This document shows positions 22,425 to 32,739 of a DNA stretch of 53,992 nt, in pieces (position 1 is the first letter of the stretch; every line of letters begins with the position of its first letter). Under the pieces are notes generated by a model. It had not been told where the DNA came from. It did no database searches and saw only the letters and a list, made by a program, of their open reading frames with translations. Position numbers and translations under genes: made by a program. The DNA comes from Phlegmacium glaucopus (taxonomy: Eukaryota; Basidiomycota; Agaricomycetes; Agaricales; Cortinariaceae), in the NCBI GenBank assembly GCA_015039465.1, contig MU130035.1, positions 1 to 53,992 on the forward strand, read 5' to 3'.

Positions 22425-22862
22425 ATGTTCTCTCGTATTCGTGCGCAACAACCAGCTGCCCTTCTCCGCCGTGCTCAAAATGTACTATATCCTATCAAAA
22501 TTTCCACACAAGGCCTAACTACTACTGCTGGTGTCCGTCAAAACCACAAAGACCACACGCCGGACTCCTACTCTAAAGAAGTCGACCGTACACCACCAAG
22601 TGATCAGAAAATCCATCGAGTTGATCCTGACTCAGACCTCGTTCAAAAACCGTACGAGGCACCTTCAGGAGAATGGAGCCGTGCAGGCATTCAAACAGAG
22701 GCGTATCGGAGTGTGGAAGCAGAGAAGCAGCCATATGCGCCGATAGGAGGTGAAAACAGTCGTTATGGTGCAGGAAAGAGCTTGGCTGAAGATAAAGGGC
22801 CAGAGACGAGTAAAAGTGATGAAGGACCGGATCGAAAATCGAGTCACGGTCGGCAAGGATAA
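22425..22862 (+). CDS. Gene D: small conserved protein with mitochondrial-type N-terminus
   Basis: Single-exon frame of 145 residues. The N-terminus MFSRIRAQQPAALLRRAQN is basic, Ser/Ala-rich and free of acidic residues, as in matrix-targeting peptides. The core contains HTPDSYSKEVDRTPPSD, IHRVDPDSDLVQKPYE and PSGEWSRAG. I believe this resembles a small conserved hypothetical protein of fungi, from memory and unchecked. The C-terminus is hydrophilic. The start is the ATG preceding the targeting-like segment; an upstream in-frame ATG is not needed. Truncated copies follow A1-A3 and decayed copies lie at 32310 and 43975, so this appears to be the only intact copy in the window. Function unknown. 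Confidence 0.65.
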   Translation: MFSRIRAQQPAALLRRAQNVLYPIKISTQGLTTTAGVRQNHKDHTPDSYSKEVDRTPPSDQKIHRVDPDSDLVQKPYEAPSGEWSRAGIQTEAYRSVEAEKQPYAPIGGENSRYGAGKSLAEDKGPETSKSDEGPDRKSSHGRQG

Positions 22863-22969
22863 TAGTCAATCAAATCTTATCTTCTTATCTTTGTTTCTTG
22901 GTATGTGACCGCATGTCATGCATTCAACCTCTTATAAGGCTAATAACCTTCTCGACTATTAGGGAAGAA

Positions 22970-24560
22970 AAAATGTTTTAAATTATTGTATCACCATCAT
23001 GATCGTTGTTTGTACCATCCTTATGTTTGAACTGCTTTGGGCGCTTGTTGAATGTCACCACCTCCTGTGCATCACCTGAACGAAAGGCCTGCGATCCATC
23101 AATGTTGCTATTACGACTGGGAATTACACTTAACAAGAGTACACCGCTGAAGAATTCCCTGAAGCTCAAACCCCTATTCCCAATTGGAATTAACAAGATA
23201 TAGTTCACCAAGACTAGTGGCGGTCATATTACTGCACATGATTATATATTCGTAGAATAAGGGTACTGACAAGAGGAGAAAAGAACAACATTATCAGACC
23301 TGAACAATGACTCGATCTCGGGATAGCCGTAGTTACGGCCGAAACGATTGTTGACAGTCATAATTGCTTCGAGATGTATCGGGTTTATAAGTAGATTCAA
23401 ACCGGCCGCATCGATCAGAGTACCATCCTCGAAAACGAGACCTCTAGTATGAAAATCAACTGTTAAATGAGAAAAGAGATACAAAAACAAGCAATGGATC
23501 GAAAATAAATTGTATTTCTCCCCTACTAGCTTAAAGCCTTCTTGGTGACGCCAAATCAAATCCGCCAAGTGTAGCATGTTGGGACATCCACGCTTATACA
23601 TATTGAGCCGAAGGAACCACACAGTGACACTTGATGTTCACTCGGAGAGCGAGTCGTGGTTGAAGGACGGGCTTGGGAGTCATTCGGGGATTGATTTTGT
23701 AGAATTGGGGCTCGAAGCACTAGTCATCAAAGATAAGAAGAACCATACTACACCCTAGGTCTTAGGGTACACGCCAGGTGATTCGGCAAGGGTTCATCGA
23801 AGTTCGAACCACTGTCATTACATAATATTGATGATAAGCATCAACGACAATGAGTTCCCAAAAAGGCAATATCACCCCAAGTCGCGACTGGCCGCTCGCG
23901 CCAGCTGCAACGAAGGCAATATCTATCTCCTAGTAGGGACGCGCGCGCGATCGTAAGAAAGGTGTATTGGTGTTAAATTTGAAGGTCCAAGTCGTCTCAG
24001 CCTTCCTGTTTCCATAATACAAGTGTTTGACAGTTTTCCATAGTACCTGGTTTCGACCCTGAAACCCTGCATTTCCTGATGCGACTTCAGCCAAATCCAT
24101 GTGCCCCCACATTCAGTGGTTTGGTCGAAATAACGAGTGACCTTTGAGGACGAGATGATTGGTTTATTTGAGGTTATACATGAAATAAATCGCACGATCC
24201 GTGGCATCGCATTGAACGATAATTAATTGCGTCACTGTGCATCAATCCACCAATAATCCTTAATCGTCGTCCCAGAGACATTGGTACCCCTTTCGATGCC
24301 TTCAAAAATTGTGAGTAGCGTTCATTTTTCTTGACAAAAAAAAATTGTGGTTCTCAATTTACTAGAGACATAGGTTGGGAAATTTCCATAGTCGAATACA
24401 AAACCTTCGGTGGCTAATGCTAAATATGGCTGACAGATGATCTGCCAATGGGATGTTTTGGTTGACTTTGGTCTTTTGGACTCAAAGAATCTAACTATCA
24501 GAGAGGTGTATGGGGAGTGAACCAAAAAGGCCGTTTAGTGAAATCCAAACGACTATTTGG
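22970..24560 (-). CDS. Family E copy 1 (E1), unknown multi-exon gene (boundaries approximate)
   Basis: Not recognised. Several conserved exon-like segments on the minus strand recur in E2, E3 and fragments near 42 and 44 kb. They are: SLIVRFFESKRPKSTKTSHW and ALATEGFVFDYG (24525-24360); DQTTECGGTWIWLKSHQE, GFRVETRYYGKLSNTCI (24150-24000); a Cys/Trp-rich piece around 23940-23850; DFHTRGLVFEDGTLIDAAGL and ESLFRSDNVVLFSSC (23520-23260); and a C-terminal exon ending FNKRPKQFKHKDG...DGDTII (23211-22978). I could not join all exons in one frame, so it may be intact or decayed. Its 5' end faces F1 head to head, about 190 bp apart, suggesting a shared promoter region. Confidence 0.45.
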
Positions 24561-24751
24561 CTTCAAAAACTTTAGAAGACATAGGGAAAATAGGCCACCC
24601 TTCGTAAACGCATCCCCATTCTTGTCACGTTATGCGCAGGTTCGTGTTGTTATCTCAGGCCACACTCTGCGTCTTCGTTTCCTCTTTCCAACCGCCACAT
24701 ATTTTCTCGAGGCTTTTTATTTTTTGTCAACCATTATCCCATATTGACATC

Positions 24752-26592
24752 ATGGCTAATAATTATAATATTGAGTTCCCTAACAATGGTTCATTTTCTT
24801 TCCAATCTGACGACGACGCTTGGTCTGAAATAGACTGGTCATCTCTCGCTGTCGATAGAACCAATAAATTTTCCACCGCTCATACTTCAAGTTCCACCTC
24901 TTCCACCTCGCCTGATTCTTCATTCCCCAGCTTCATTACCGACACATCCATCGCGCTACCAATCACCCAGGCATGGCCCCCATGTGCTATAATTCCTCAA
25001 GAGACCCAAGCAAGGGTGCGTCTGATATATTCACCTGCACCCTCCTCATTGACGTCTCACCACCACTTTTTTATAGCCTCAACATCAGCATTTAGACGCA
25101 TTTCATAATCAAAGTAGCACCTATATTCCAGGTTTCGGTTTTTCTGCGCCAGAAGAGGTATCAGGCATAAAATTGGAGCTACACGGCCTGAAATACTATC
25201 AAATAAACCCTTCTCGTGATCCGCCATACCATGTTCTTTTGGTGAGTACTCCTTATTGTTACCGTCATTCCATCTGCTTACACCTATATTGTAGTTTACG
25301 ATCACTGTACTACGACGAGACATATCGAGGGTTGACAGATGGTTCTATCCCTACCTTTGGTTTTCTAACGGGGCGCCAATTCTTTTACAAGAAAGGGATT
25401 ATAACAATACTATCTCTCCCCTATTTGTTAGAGCGGTGATGACCGCATTGCAAAGTGTAGGATGGAAAGTCGGAACGCTGGCCCACACCGTCAGTTACCA
25501 AGAGGTTCTCTTTTTCCCAGATGGGAATAAGAAGGTTGTTCTACATGCTTTGGCGAAAAAATTAGTACGTGGATTAAACACAGTTTTTTCCCCGCAACGC
25601 TATTTCCTTATCATCAAATTTAGGGACCCCCTTTCATAAAAAGCGTAACATTGGAAGGGAGTCCAAATGATATCACTCCCGTTATGGCACCAGTCGATCA
25701 TGGTGGATTCAACTATTTACGGGCGGCTCAACATCTGCAAGCCGCTACAACTCCACCCAATCTCTACATCATCAGGAACCGCCATCGTCCTTGGGTTCAC
25801 CCAAAACCATCCTCCGAAAACATACACGCGACCCCAGAGCAGCCACTGAATGCAAACAACGCCTTCATTTTTGTTGGCAACGATACGGCAAAACGGGGTC
25901 TCAAGGCTGCTCCCCCCATAATCCCTAACTTTAAGCCACACCATCTTCCTCCTCCTCCCACCGACTCTGAATCCCCTGAGCAAGAAACGGTATTCGAGAA
26001 GATTCATACTGCGGAATCTTCTCAGTATCTCTCGAAAAGGACGCATACGTATCAGCCACCCACAACACCTCCATCCGAGGCTGGTGGGGTCATCAGGAAA
26101 ACGCTGGAAGCCCCACGCAGAGGGTCACGCTCTGCGAAGGCTCGGGGTGATCAGCCTCAGAGGCGAGCGAAGTCGTGCAAAACAAGACCGCCTGCGGCAG
26201 CAACACCAGAGATCCAATCTGATTATCGATCAGACCAGACTGTGAATGTTGATGCCACAGACTGGGCTTGTGTGGCACAAACCTTCACAGCGGCCGCTGG
26301 CGCGTATGAATCCCCCCGAGCATCATACTCCAAGGTTCCTGTAGTCCCACAGGTACAATATGACAATGCACAACTCGAAAACGGTAGTCTCAGTCTGTGT
26401 GAACTTGAGTTCGAAAGTGAATCGAGTCACGTGGGGTTCGACCTCAGCTTCAGCTTCGGCCTGGATCTTCTGCCTCGTCGGGAGTATGAAGACCTCATTC
26501 GTCCAACGTTCACAACTTCACATGAAAACTTCTGGAGTCCAGAGGGATATTCATATGGCACTGACGACTTCCAATCGAGTCCGAACTCTTGA
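24752..26592 (+). CDS. Family F copy 1 (F1): intact 555-residue protein of unknown function
   Basis: Not recognised. Four exons: 24752-25015, 25077-25241, 25295-25564, 25624-26592; introns of 61, 53 and 59 nt, all phase 0 with GT..AG ends, and one continuous frame. The N-terminus is acidic and Ser/Thr-rich (SFQSDDDAWSEIDWSSLAVD). A conserved central domain (about 105-235) contains GIKLELHGLKYYQINPSRDP, RVDRWFYPYLWFSNGAP and EVLFFPDGNKKVVLHALAKK; it is shared with F2-F4. The C-terminal third is Pro-rich with basic patches (RRGSRSAKARGDQPQRR), then acidic (LCELEFESESSHVGFDLSF). The acidic/basic layout could suit a nuclear protein, which is speculation. Head to head with E1. The last intron is confirmed by the same GTACGT...TTTAG in F2 and F4. 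Confidence 0.75.
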
Positions 26593-26639
26593 TCGCTGTG
26601 ATCTAGCATACCTTACCCACCAAAAAGGTTTCCTTGACG

Positions 26640-27450
26640 ATGAAGCCCACTCCAGAGCTCCTTGCTCAGGCCTCGTCCCACCTGAACCCAGTCAAATAAC
26701 ACCAGCTTGATATTATAGGTTATAAAAACCAACATCTCTCTCTCTTGATCGCTTAAAACAACATCGACAGGATACAAAATCCCTGTCACTGAACATCTGG
26801 GTGTTACACGGCTACGCATTCTTTTGTTCTTTGGATACAAATCAACTCAATCTTACCTCAAGGACTTCACCGACAATGCCATCATCACGGTTGGCAACTT
26901 GCTGCTCCTCAAACGACTCCATACACTTCTCCTTGCGAGTAACCGGAACATATCGCCCTCCATTCATCTCTCCGTGCCGAGCCTCGAAGCCCTCAAAGGG
27001 CTGCAATATCTCAAGTATATTTCTCTTCTGGGAAACCCCGTTCAGGAGAAAAAATGATATCGCGATTGGCTTGCCTGGAGAATTCCTGGACGAAGAGTTT
27101 GGGATTTTCAGAGAATTCTAGACAAGGTGCACTCACCTGACCCTTTTACATCTCACGCGACTCAATAATTCTGCCATAGTGTTCATCCGGTTAGGAACGT
27201 GCTCAGGCGAAAGTATTATTCGTAATTGCAGAAGGCCTCCCAACGGCCCTGGCCACGACAGTATCGACCACTATCTCTGCTCATTCAACAGCTGCAACGC
27301 TAACTATGGACGAACCAAAAGCAGCGCTCATTCCTGATAAAGCTGGTTGGTTGATGTCCAAGGAGGACCAGGAGAAGGTAAAAGCGGCTATCGCCAACGC
27401 TACATCGATAGAAGTCAGGAAATTGGAGCGAAGTTGAGGGAAGGCTGTCT
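26640..27450 (+). pseudogene. lea1: Pseudogene of U2 snRNP protein A' (U2A'/Lea1)
   Basis: Recognised from the leucine-rich-repeat protein that binds U2 snRNA stem-loop IV with B''. In order: MKPTPELLAQASSHLNPVK (26640 on); an intron-like stretch joining at GYKIPVTEHLGVTR (about 26770-26815); DFTDNAIITVGNLLLLKRL, LHTLLLASNR and SLLGNPVQEKK; YRDWLAWRIP...VWDFQRI; and the C-terminal region LMSKEDQEKVKAAIANATS. Defects: TAA right after NPVK, lost splice sites and a missing segment before DFTDNAI, one LRR shortened, TGA between EKK and YRDW, and frame slips in the C-terminus near 27420. A working copy must exist elsewhere, as this is a core splicing protein. Confidence 0.85.
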
Positions 27451-27454
27451 ACCC

Positions 27455-28125
27455 CTGAAATGGAATTGGTGGGGCATAGCGGAAGCGGATGGTGTGCTAT
27501 CGTATCGTTCAACTTTTTTTGTGTTTTTCACACTTGCTTCTTTTTATTTAATGGTACTAAAGATTCACGACCTCTCCTTTACGGTCGTCAACACATCTGA
27601 CCGTTGTTAGACACTCTCGAGAATATTCCTAATGTTTCAATTCTAATTCGCCTTCACTCCGGCATTTCCAATCCATAACCATGGAAGCTAAGGGCGATGA
27701 CGGCCCCAAGGTTGGCGAGAGAGGTTGATGCTGTGCAAAGTACCGAAACTACGATTCAGGGCTCGCATGTCAGCAGAGACCTGGTGTTTCTTTATGTAAG
27801 AATCGAAGCAGAGGATATAAAAATGGCTTACTCCAGAATCACTGTACATCTTGCCCTCCTCTTTCTCCAGTTTCTGGCGTTAAAACATTGTCCTACCATC
27901 AACAATCATCATGAAAGTATTTCCTGCCGTAAGAAAGATGGGACGTACCTGCTAGTCAATGGATTGATAACAAAGTAGTTGAGACCCTGCGACAGGAGTA
28001 CCACAGCAAGCGCGTATGCCTGGACGACATCCGCGACATTTGGTTAGTAAATGTGAGTGACAACGTCCAGATGGTTGGTGACCCAATCGACAAAACCTGA
28101 AGTAGGTCGCAATTCATGAGTAGTA
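27455..28125. other. Intergenic DNA, possible short gene relic
   Basis: No supported gene. A stretch around 27930-28050 encodes protein-like sequence in broken frames (DNKVVETLRQEYHSKRVCLD), so it may be another gene remnant. I do not recognise it. Confidence 0.35.
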
Positions 28126-28129
28126 GTAA

Positions 28130-28938
28130 TGACTAATTGACGCATACAACGTACCATCCTCCGAAGCCACCACCAGCTTCACCAATGTACGCAACCCAGA
28201 TGAGTGCAAACACCGAGCATAACCGGCCACTCAGGATTTTTCATGCGCGTTTCATCAGCCTAAGGATCTCTAAAGGTTTTCTAGTCTGCCGAACGCGCCT
28301 AGGGCCTCGATTTCATCAATAGTTCTGTGTCTGATGAAGACAGGGTTTTCCACCACATTTGATGATTACATTCTTCCCCTCCGGAATGGTTGAAAGGTCG
28401 ACTTCCACCTTAGCGAGCGCAAGGACGTCGGCGGAAGCAGCCATACTCTGGAGGAACTCGGAGACAGAGGATTTGGCGGCAGAGACAGAGATAATACCGA
28501 GAGAGCCGACCATGAAGTAGGAAAGGGCACGGTTGCTGCCTGGGTTTGTGCGGTAAACGGAGAAGTTGGGGACTCCTAGTGCGTCCTTTACAACGACAGA
28601 CGTATGGATAAGTCGTTGATGGTAGTTGGAAGGTGGAACTAAGAACAAAGATGGAAATGAGAACTTGAAAAGAGACAGAAGAAAGAAGAGGTGACCTGTA
28701 GTGAAGGTTTTTGAGACAAGACCGGAGAAAGTTCTTGAGAGCCTACAGCCCACCGTGGTGCAGAATCCGAGTGAACAGCTGTATCTGAGTGACCATGACT
28801 GTGGGGATCATGAGGAGTCTTCGCTGCAACATTGAGGAAAGGTGCATAAGGAATTCCGCTGGGGAGTGTCGTGGACAACAGGTGTGCCGCGTACGTGCTG
28901 GATTGGTTTGATGATATTTGGACATAGAAAACAGACAT
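28130..28938 (-). pseudogene. rip1: Pseudogene of the Rieske iron-sulfur subunit of cytochrome bc1
   Basis: Complex III subunit that carries the [2Fe-2S] centre. Exon 1 (28938-28696) starts MSVFYVQISSNQSS and holds LPSGIPYAPFLNVAAKTPHD. A 57-nt intron (GTCACC...TTAG) follows. Then come NYHQRLIHTSVVVKDALGVP, NRALSYFMVGSLGI (TM region), LALAKVEVDLSTIPEGKNVI and, after frame slips, DEIEAL, EWPVMLGVCTHLGCV and IGEAGGGFGGWY. Defects: the exon 1/2 junction is off by one base; a slip near GKP ends the frame early; another slip follows CTHLGC. The second cluster motif (family CPCHGSH) is missing. It cannot make a functional protein. Confidence 0.88.
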
Positions 28939-28944
28939 GATTCG

Positions 28945-29255
28945 AACTATGGAAGGCTTTGTATCTAATGATGTGTTATGGAATAGATTGGACTCTAGGA
29001 CTCGGATTACCTAGGTAATCCATACGAGAAAACGTCTGTGAGTAGCGACGCCGCAACATGGGTGCCTTTGTTTGTTGTAGATATATATGTAGACTTCACC
29101 GTGGGAAGAGCGCAGTGCTCTCTCTTTGACTATCATCATCATGTCGAGCGAAAGATCACCTCAGAACAATCGCATACCCAAAGCTTTTTCGATATGTCAA
29201 AAGAAATTTCTCTTCTCCTCTTCCTTTGTCACATGATGACTCACACCAGCCCACA
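28945..29255. other. Spacer, no gene seen
   Basis: Lies between the 5' end of the Rieske pseudogene and the small gene at 29261. It may contain the latter's promoter; no clear TATA box was found. Confidence 0.4.
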
Positions 29256-29260
29256 TCATC

Positions 29261-29680
29261 ATGAATTCAACCCCTGATAACCGTATGCCAGTAACAGCTG
29301 CTGGAACAAGGTGAGCAGCAGAAATTCCTGTTATCCAACACTTCCTTAATTATTTACTTCATCTCCTCGTTCTTTCAAGGAATTTGCTGCTCAAAATGGT
29401 CCCTGTTGTCAGCGTCAATCACGCTGCCACGGGGGCTGTGACCGCCGAGACAGACGCAGTATCCCTCCCAAATTCCGTACCAGTTTCAGAATCGATGCCC
29501 GCTGTACCCAGCCAATTTGGTTCGGCTAGTAGACCAGGACTAGAAACTCCATTCAAGGTCGACGTACGTGTTGCGCTCAGGACCGTCGTCGTTCATTACT
29601 TCTCATTTTAGTACATTCATAGTCTAATGTCTGCCTTCCATGGTGCTCACGATGTACGCCCTGCATCACGGAACGATTAA
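29261..29680 (+). CDS. Small three-exon gene, 100 residues, unknown
   Basis: Not recognised. Exons 29261-29310, 29380-29563 and 29612-29680. The introns have good ends (GTGAGC...CAAG and GTACGT...TTTAG), are 69 and 48 nt long and keep one frame from ATG to TAA. The product starts MNSTPDNRMPVTAAGTR, has a Val/Ala/Ser-rich middle and ends YIHSLMSAFHGAHD...RND. There is no signal peptide, TM or motif. The support is the splicing pattern alone, with no paralogue in the window, so it could also be part of a longer gene or a relic. Confidence 0.45.
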
Positions 29681-29689
29681 TATAGCCAA

Positions 29690-30025
29690 CGGTGTAAGCA
29701 TCATTCCATCTGTACAAACGCTGATCTGTGTACTGACAGTTCTATCACCGTGTCAGATAACTCAGATTTACATGTATGTGCCATTCGATGATGGAAATGA
29801 ACAACCGAACTTTCCAGCCATTGGACTAGTCACTAGTGAGCAATATAATCTTTGGAGTCGAATGATCTGCACTGATGCTATGGTGCGCATACTTAGTCAC
29901 CGCTAATGGAACAACCCGCCAAATTAGCCAGAGGCCAATCTTTTTTTTAGTTGCACTGCTGAGCGATACTGCGGATACCACATAAGGTGGGTGTTCATGC
30001 ACACACATATTATGTCAGTGTCGCA
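29690..30025. other. Intergenic DNA, no gene supported
   Basis: One open frame (29640-29906) overlaps the last exon of the small gene in another frame and has no other support. Confidence 0.35.
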
Positions 30026-30029
30026 CTCT

Positions 30030-30325
30030 CTCACATGACTCTGTTCGACGATCCGAAGGTTTTAAAAAAAGATTTATCTGCTTTATAGATGCTTGCCGCC
30101 CAGGGCTGGGTGAGAGACAGACTGGATGGCTTCCTGCAAGCTTCTCCTTGAAGTACTGCTGCCACCGTGTGCTGCCTGAAAGCCTGATGGACGATATGGA
30201 ATCTAGTTTAACTTACTTTTTATGTGTCTCATTTTACTGTTAGATGCCATGAGCACTCACCTAGAGCTTAGCAGTCACATCTTATCATTCGTTGAATATT
30301 CCACTTCGATCTGCTTTCCGACGTG
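30030..30325. repeat. Dispersed repeat G, copy 1
   Basis: About 300 bp resembling 36815-37125. Shared phrases include GGAATCTAGTTTAACTTAC, TCATTTTACTGTTAGATGCC, CTCACCTAGAGCTTAGCA and TTGAATATTCCACTTC. Non-coding as far as I can see; duplicated together with neighbouring blocks. Confidence 0.7.
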
Positions 30326-30329
30326 AGCG

Positions 30330-31230
30330 ACTATTGGATTGAAAATAAATGGTATTCCTCTCATACTTCTTGGTGACGCCAATCCATCAAATGCATCATG
30401 TTGGAACTTGGAACATTCACTGAGACCAATCACGCTGTTTGGGATTGATAACGTGGAGCACTGAGAAGAATCACACTGTACACAGGCCGATACGGCAAGG
30501 GTTCATCGTGCGCTGTCATTACTAATATTATTGTGATAAGCATCGTGCAATATCCAACCCATCATCACTCGCGACTTGCGCCAGCTGCAACGAAAGCAAT
30601 AACTATCTCCTAGTAGGGACGTCCGCGTAATTACTAATTAACGGTGTGATGGTAAGAAAGGCGTATTGTTGTTCAATTATCGCCATATTGAAGGTCCAAT
30701 TCGTCGTCTCAGCTTTTTTGTTTCCGTAATACAAGTGTTTGACAGTTTTTCATAGTACCTGCTTTCGACCCTGAAACCCTGAATGTCCTGATGCACCTTC
30801 AGCCGAATCCATATACCCTCACATCCAATAGTTTGGTCGGAGTAACGAGAGAAATTTGAGGACAAGATGATTGATGTTTTTGAGGTAATACATGAAACCG
30901 TACGCGTACATCAATCCACCAATAATACTTAATTGTCGACCCAGCGACGCTGGGACCCTTTCGATGTCTTCAAGTATTATGAGCGGCTTTCATTTGGCTT
31001 GGAAAAAACGAAATTCCGTCAAGGTTCCGTCGCATTTAGAGACATAGATGAAGAAAATTCATAGCCAAATACAAAACCCTCGGTGGCTAATGCTAAATAT
31101 GGATCTGCCAATGGGATACTATGGTTGACTTTGATCCTTTGGACTCGGAAAAATCTAACTATCAGAGAGGTGTATAGGGAGTGACTAAAAAAGGCCAAGT
31201 TTAGTGAAATTTAACCGATGATTCGGCTTC
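30330..31230 (-). pseudogene. Family E copy 2, partial
   Basis: Matches E1 segments: a shortened piece of the TTCTTGGTGACGCCAA region (30380), the exon IWIRLKVHQDIQGFRVESRY, EKLSNTCITETKKL (30865-30700), and the upstream exon with SLIVRFF-type sequence (about 31180-31080). The internal exons and the 3' end are deleted. In-frame stops interrupt the segments. It faces F2 head to head as E1 faces F1. Confidence 0.6.
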
Positions 31231-31469
31231 AAAGAAAAACCCTAGAAGACATAGGGAAAATGGGCCACCTTCGTATACGCATCCCCATTAGTGTTACGTT
31301 ATGCGCAGGGCGTGCTGTTATTCCAGGCCACACTCTCCGTCCTCATTTCCTCCTTCCAACCGCGACACATTTTACTTTTTTCTTATCGTTTGTCAACCAT
31401 GATTCCATATCGTGAGCGCCTAGTATAATACCCACTTTCCTATCTGTGATTCATTTTTTCCCGTTCCTT

Positions 31470-32205
31470 GACACAGCTTCGTCTGAGATTGCGCGTTTCG
31501 GCCCTCCCGTCTCACTAGAATTATCAACAAGAGTACTGGAATTAAATAATCTTAAATTCTTTGAAATCAACCCCCTCCTTGATCCGCCGTCTCACGTCAC
31601 TTTGGTACTAAGTACTCCCAATTGTTGCCGTCGTAATATCTACTCACACTTGAATATTTCAGTATACAACAATTGTGGTCCATCAAGAGGTTTCAAAGGT
31701 TAAAACCCTTTTTTTCCCCTACGTTTGGCTCCCCAAAGGCCCACCACACTATATGAAAGACTCTGACTACGACAACGTCATTTTTCCCGAGTTCGTTGGA
31801 TCAATGATACAAGCATTTGAAACCTTACGATGGAATTACTCCGGAACGGTGGCGCTGACTGCTGGCCATCAGAAGGTACTTTTTTTTCCCCACAGAAATC
31901 TCAAGGATGTTCTGTGTTCTTTAGCAAAAAAATTCGTACGTGGATTAAACACAAATTTTCCCCTACAACTCTATTTCCTTACCATAAATTTAGGGCCCCG
32001 GATTTTTAGAGAGCGTGGGGTGGCGATGGATTCCAAGCGATGTGCCTCACCCACAAAATACGCACCCCACCCATGAGCCCGATCCCCAGTGGAATGAATT
32101 CGACGCTGGAGTTCTCTTCAGAGAGGGTCTCAATGAATTTGAGTACAGTCAACTGATTTCAAGCTACACATGAAAATATTAGGAGGGATACTCAGATGTC
32201 ACTGA
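31470..32205 (+). pseudogene. Family F copy 2, degenerate
   Basis: Homologous to F1 exons 2-4. The exon from 31477 encodes ELNNLKFFEINPLLDPPSHV; the next exon (about 31668 on) encodes YTTIVVHQEV, LFFPYVW and KVLFFPHRNLKDVLCSLAKK, ending at the conserved GTACGT donor with acceptor AAATTTAG. Exon 1 is lost and the last exon has stops (near the equivalent of EDLIRPTFTTSHENF). The domain is well conserved but the gene is not. Confidence 0.65.
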
Positions 32206-32309
32206 CGACTTCCAAATTGCACATTACCGACATCCAAGTGCCGACGCACACACTGACGCATCCGCCCTTGTTCAACGATACTGGTCCGCCGCTGCACGTC
32301 AAAATTAAG

Positions 32310-32640
32310 CCCTAACCGCTACCGCTGGTGTCCGTCAAAACCACAATCACCACACGCCAGACTCCTACTCTAAATAAGTCGACCGCACACCCCCCAAGCG
32401 ATCAGTAAATCCATCGAGTTCATCCCGACTCGGAGTCAGACCTCGTTCAAAAACCATACAAGGCACCTTCAGGAAGCAGGAGAATGGCTAAAACAGACGA
32501 GTATCAGAGTGGAAGGAGAGAAGCAGCTATATGTGCCGAAATGAGGTGAAAACAGTCGCTATGGTGCAGGGGCGTCCTTGGCTGAAGACAAGGGACCAGA
32601 GATGAGTGAAGGGCCGGATTGAAAACCGAGTCATGGATCA
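32310..32640 (+). pseudogene. Gene D copy, degenerate
   Basis: Aligns with D codons from the TTTAGVRQNHKDH segment to the end: CACACGCCAGACTCCTACTC, CCATCGAGTTCATCCCGACT, CTCGTTCAAAAACCATACAA, GGTGAAAACAGTCGCTATGG. TAA replaces the Lys in DSYSK, and there are several small indels. Confidence 0.7.
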
Positions 32641-32739
32641 GTGCACAGTCGTTCAAGTTTTAACTTCTTATTTTTGTTTCTTGGTATGCGTTCAACATCT
32701 CAAAACGCCAATAACCTTATCGGCTAAAAAAGGTTTTAA

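Noticed and set aside
5678..26592. Mating-type (homeodomain pair) locus
   Set aside because: Paired, duplicated genes of unknown type recall such loci, but I saw no homeodomain WF.N.R motif and no pheromone or seven-TM receptor.
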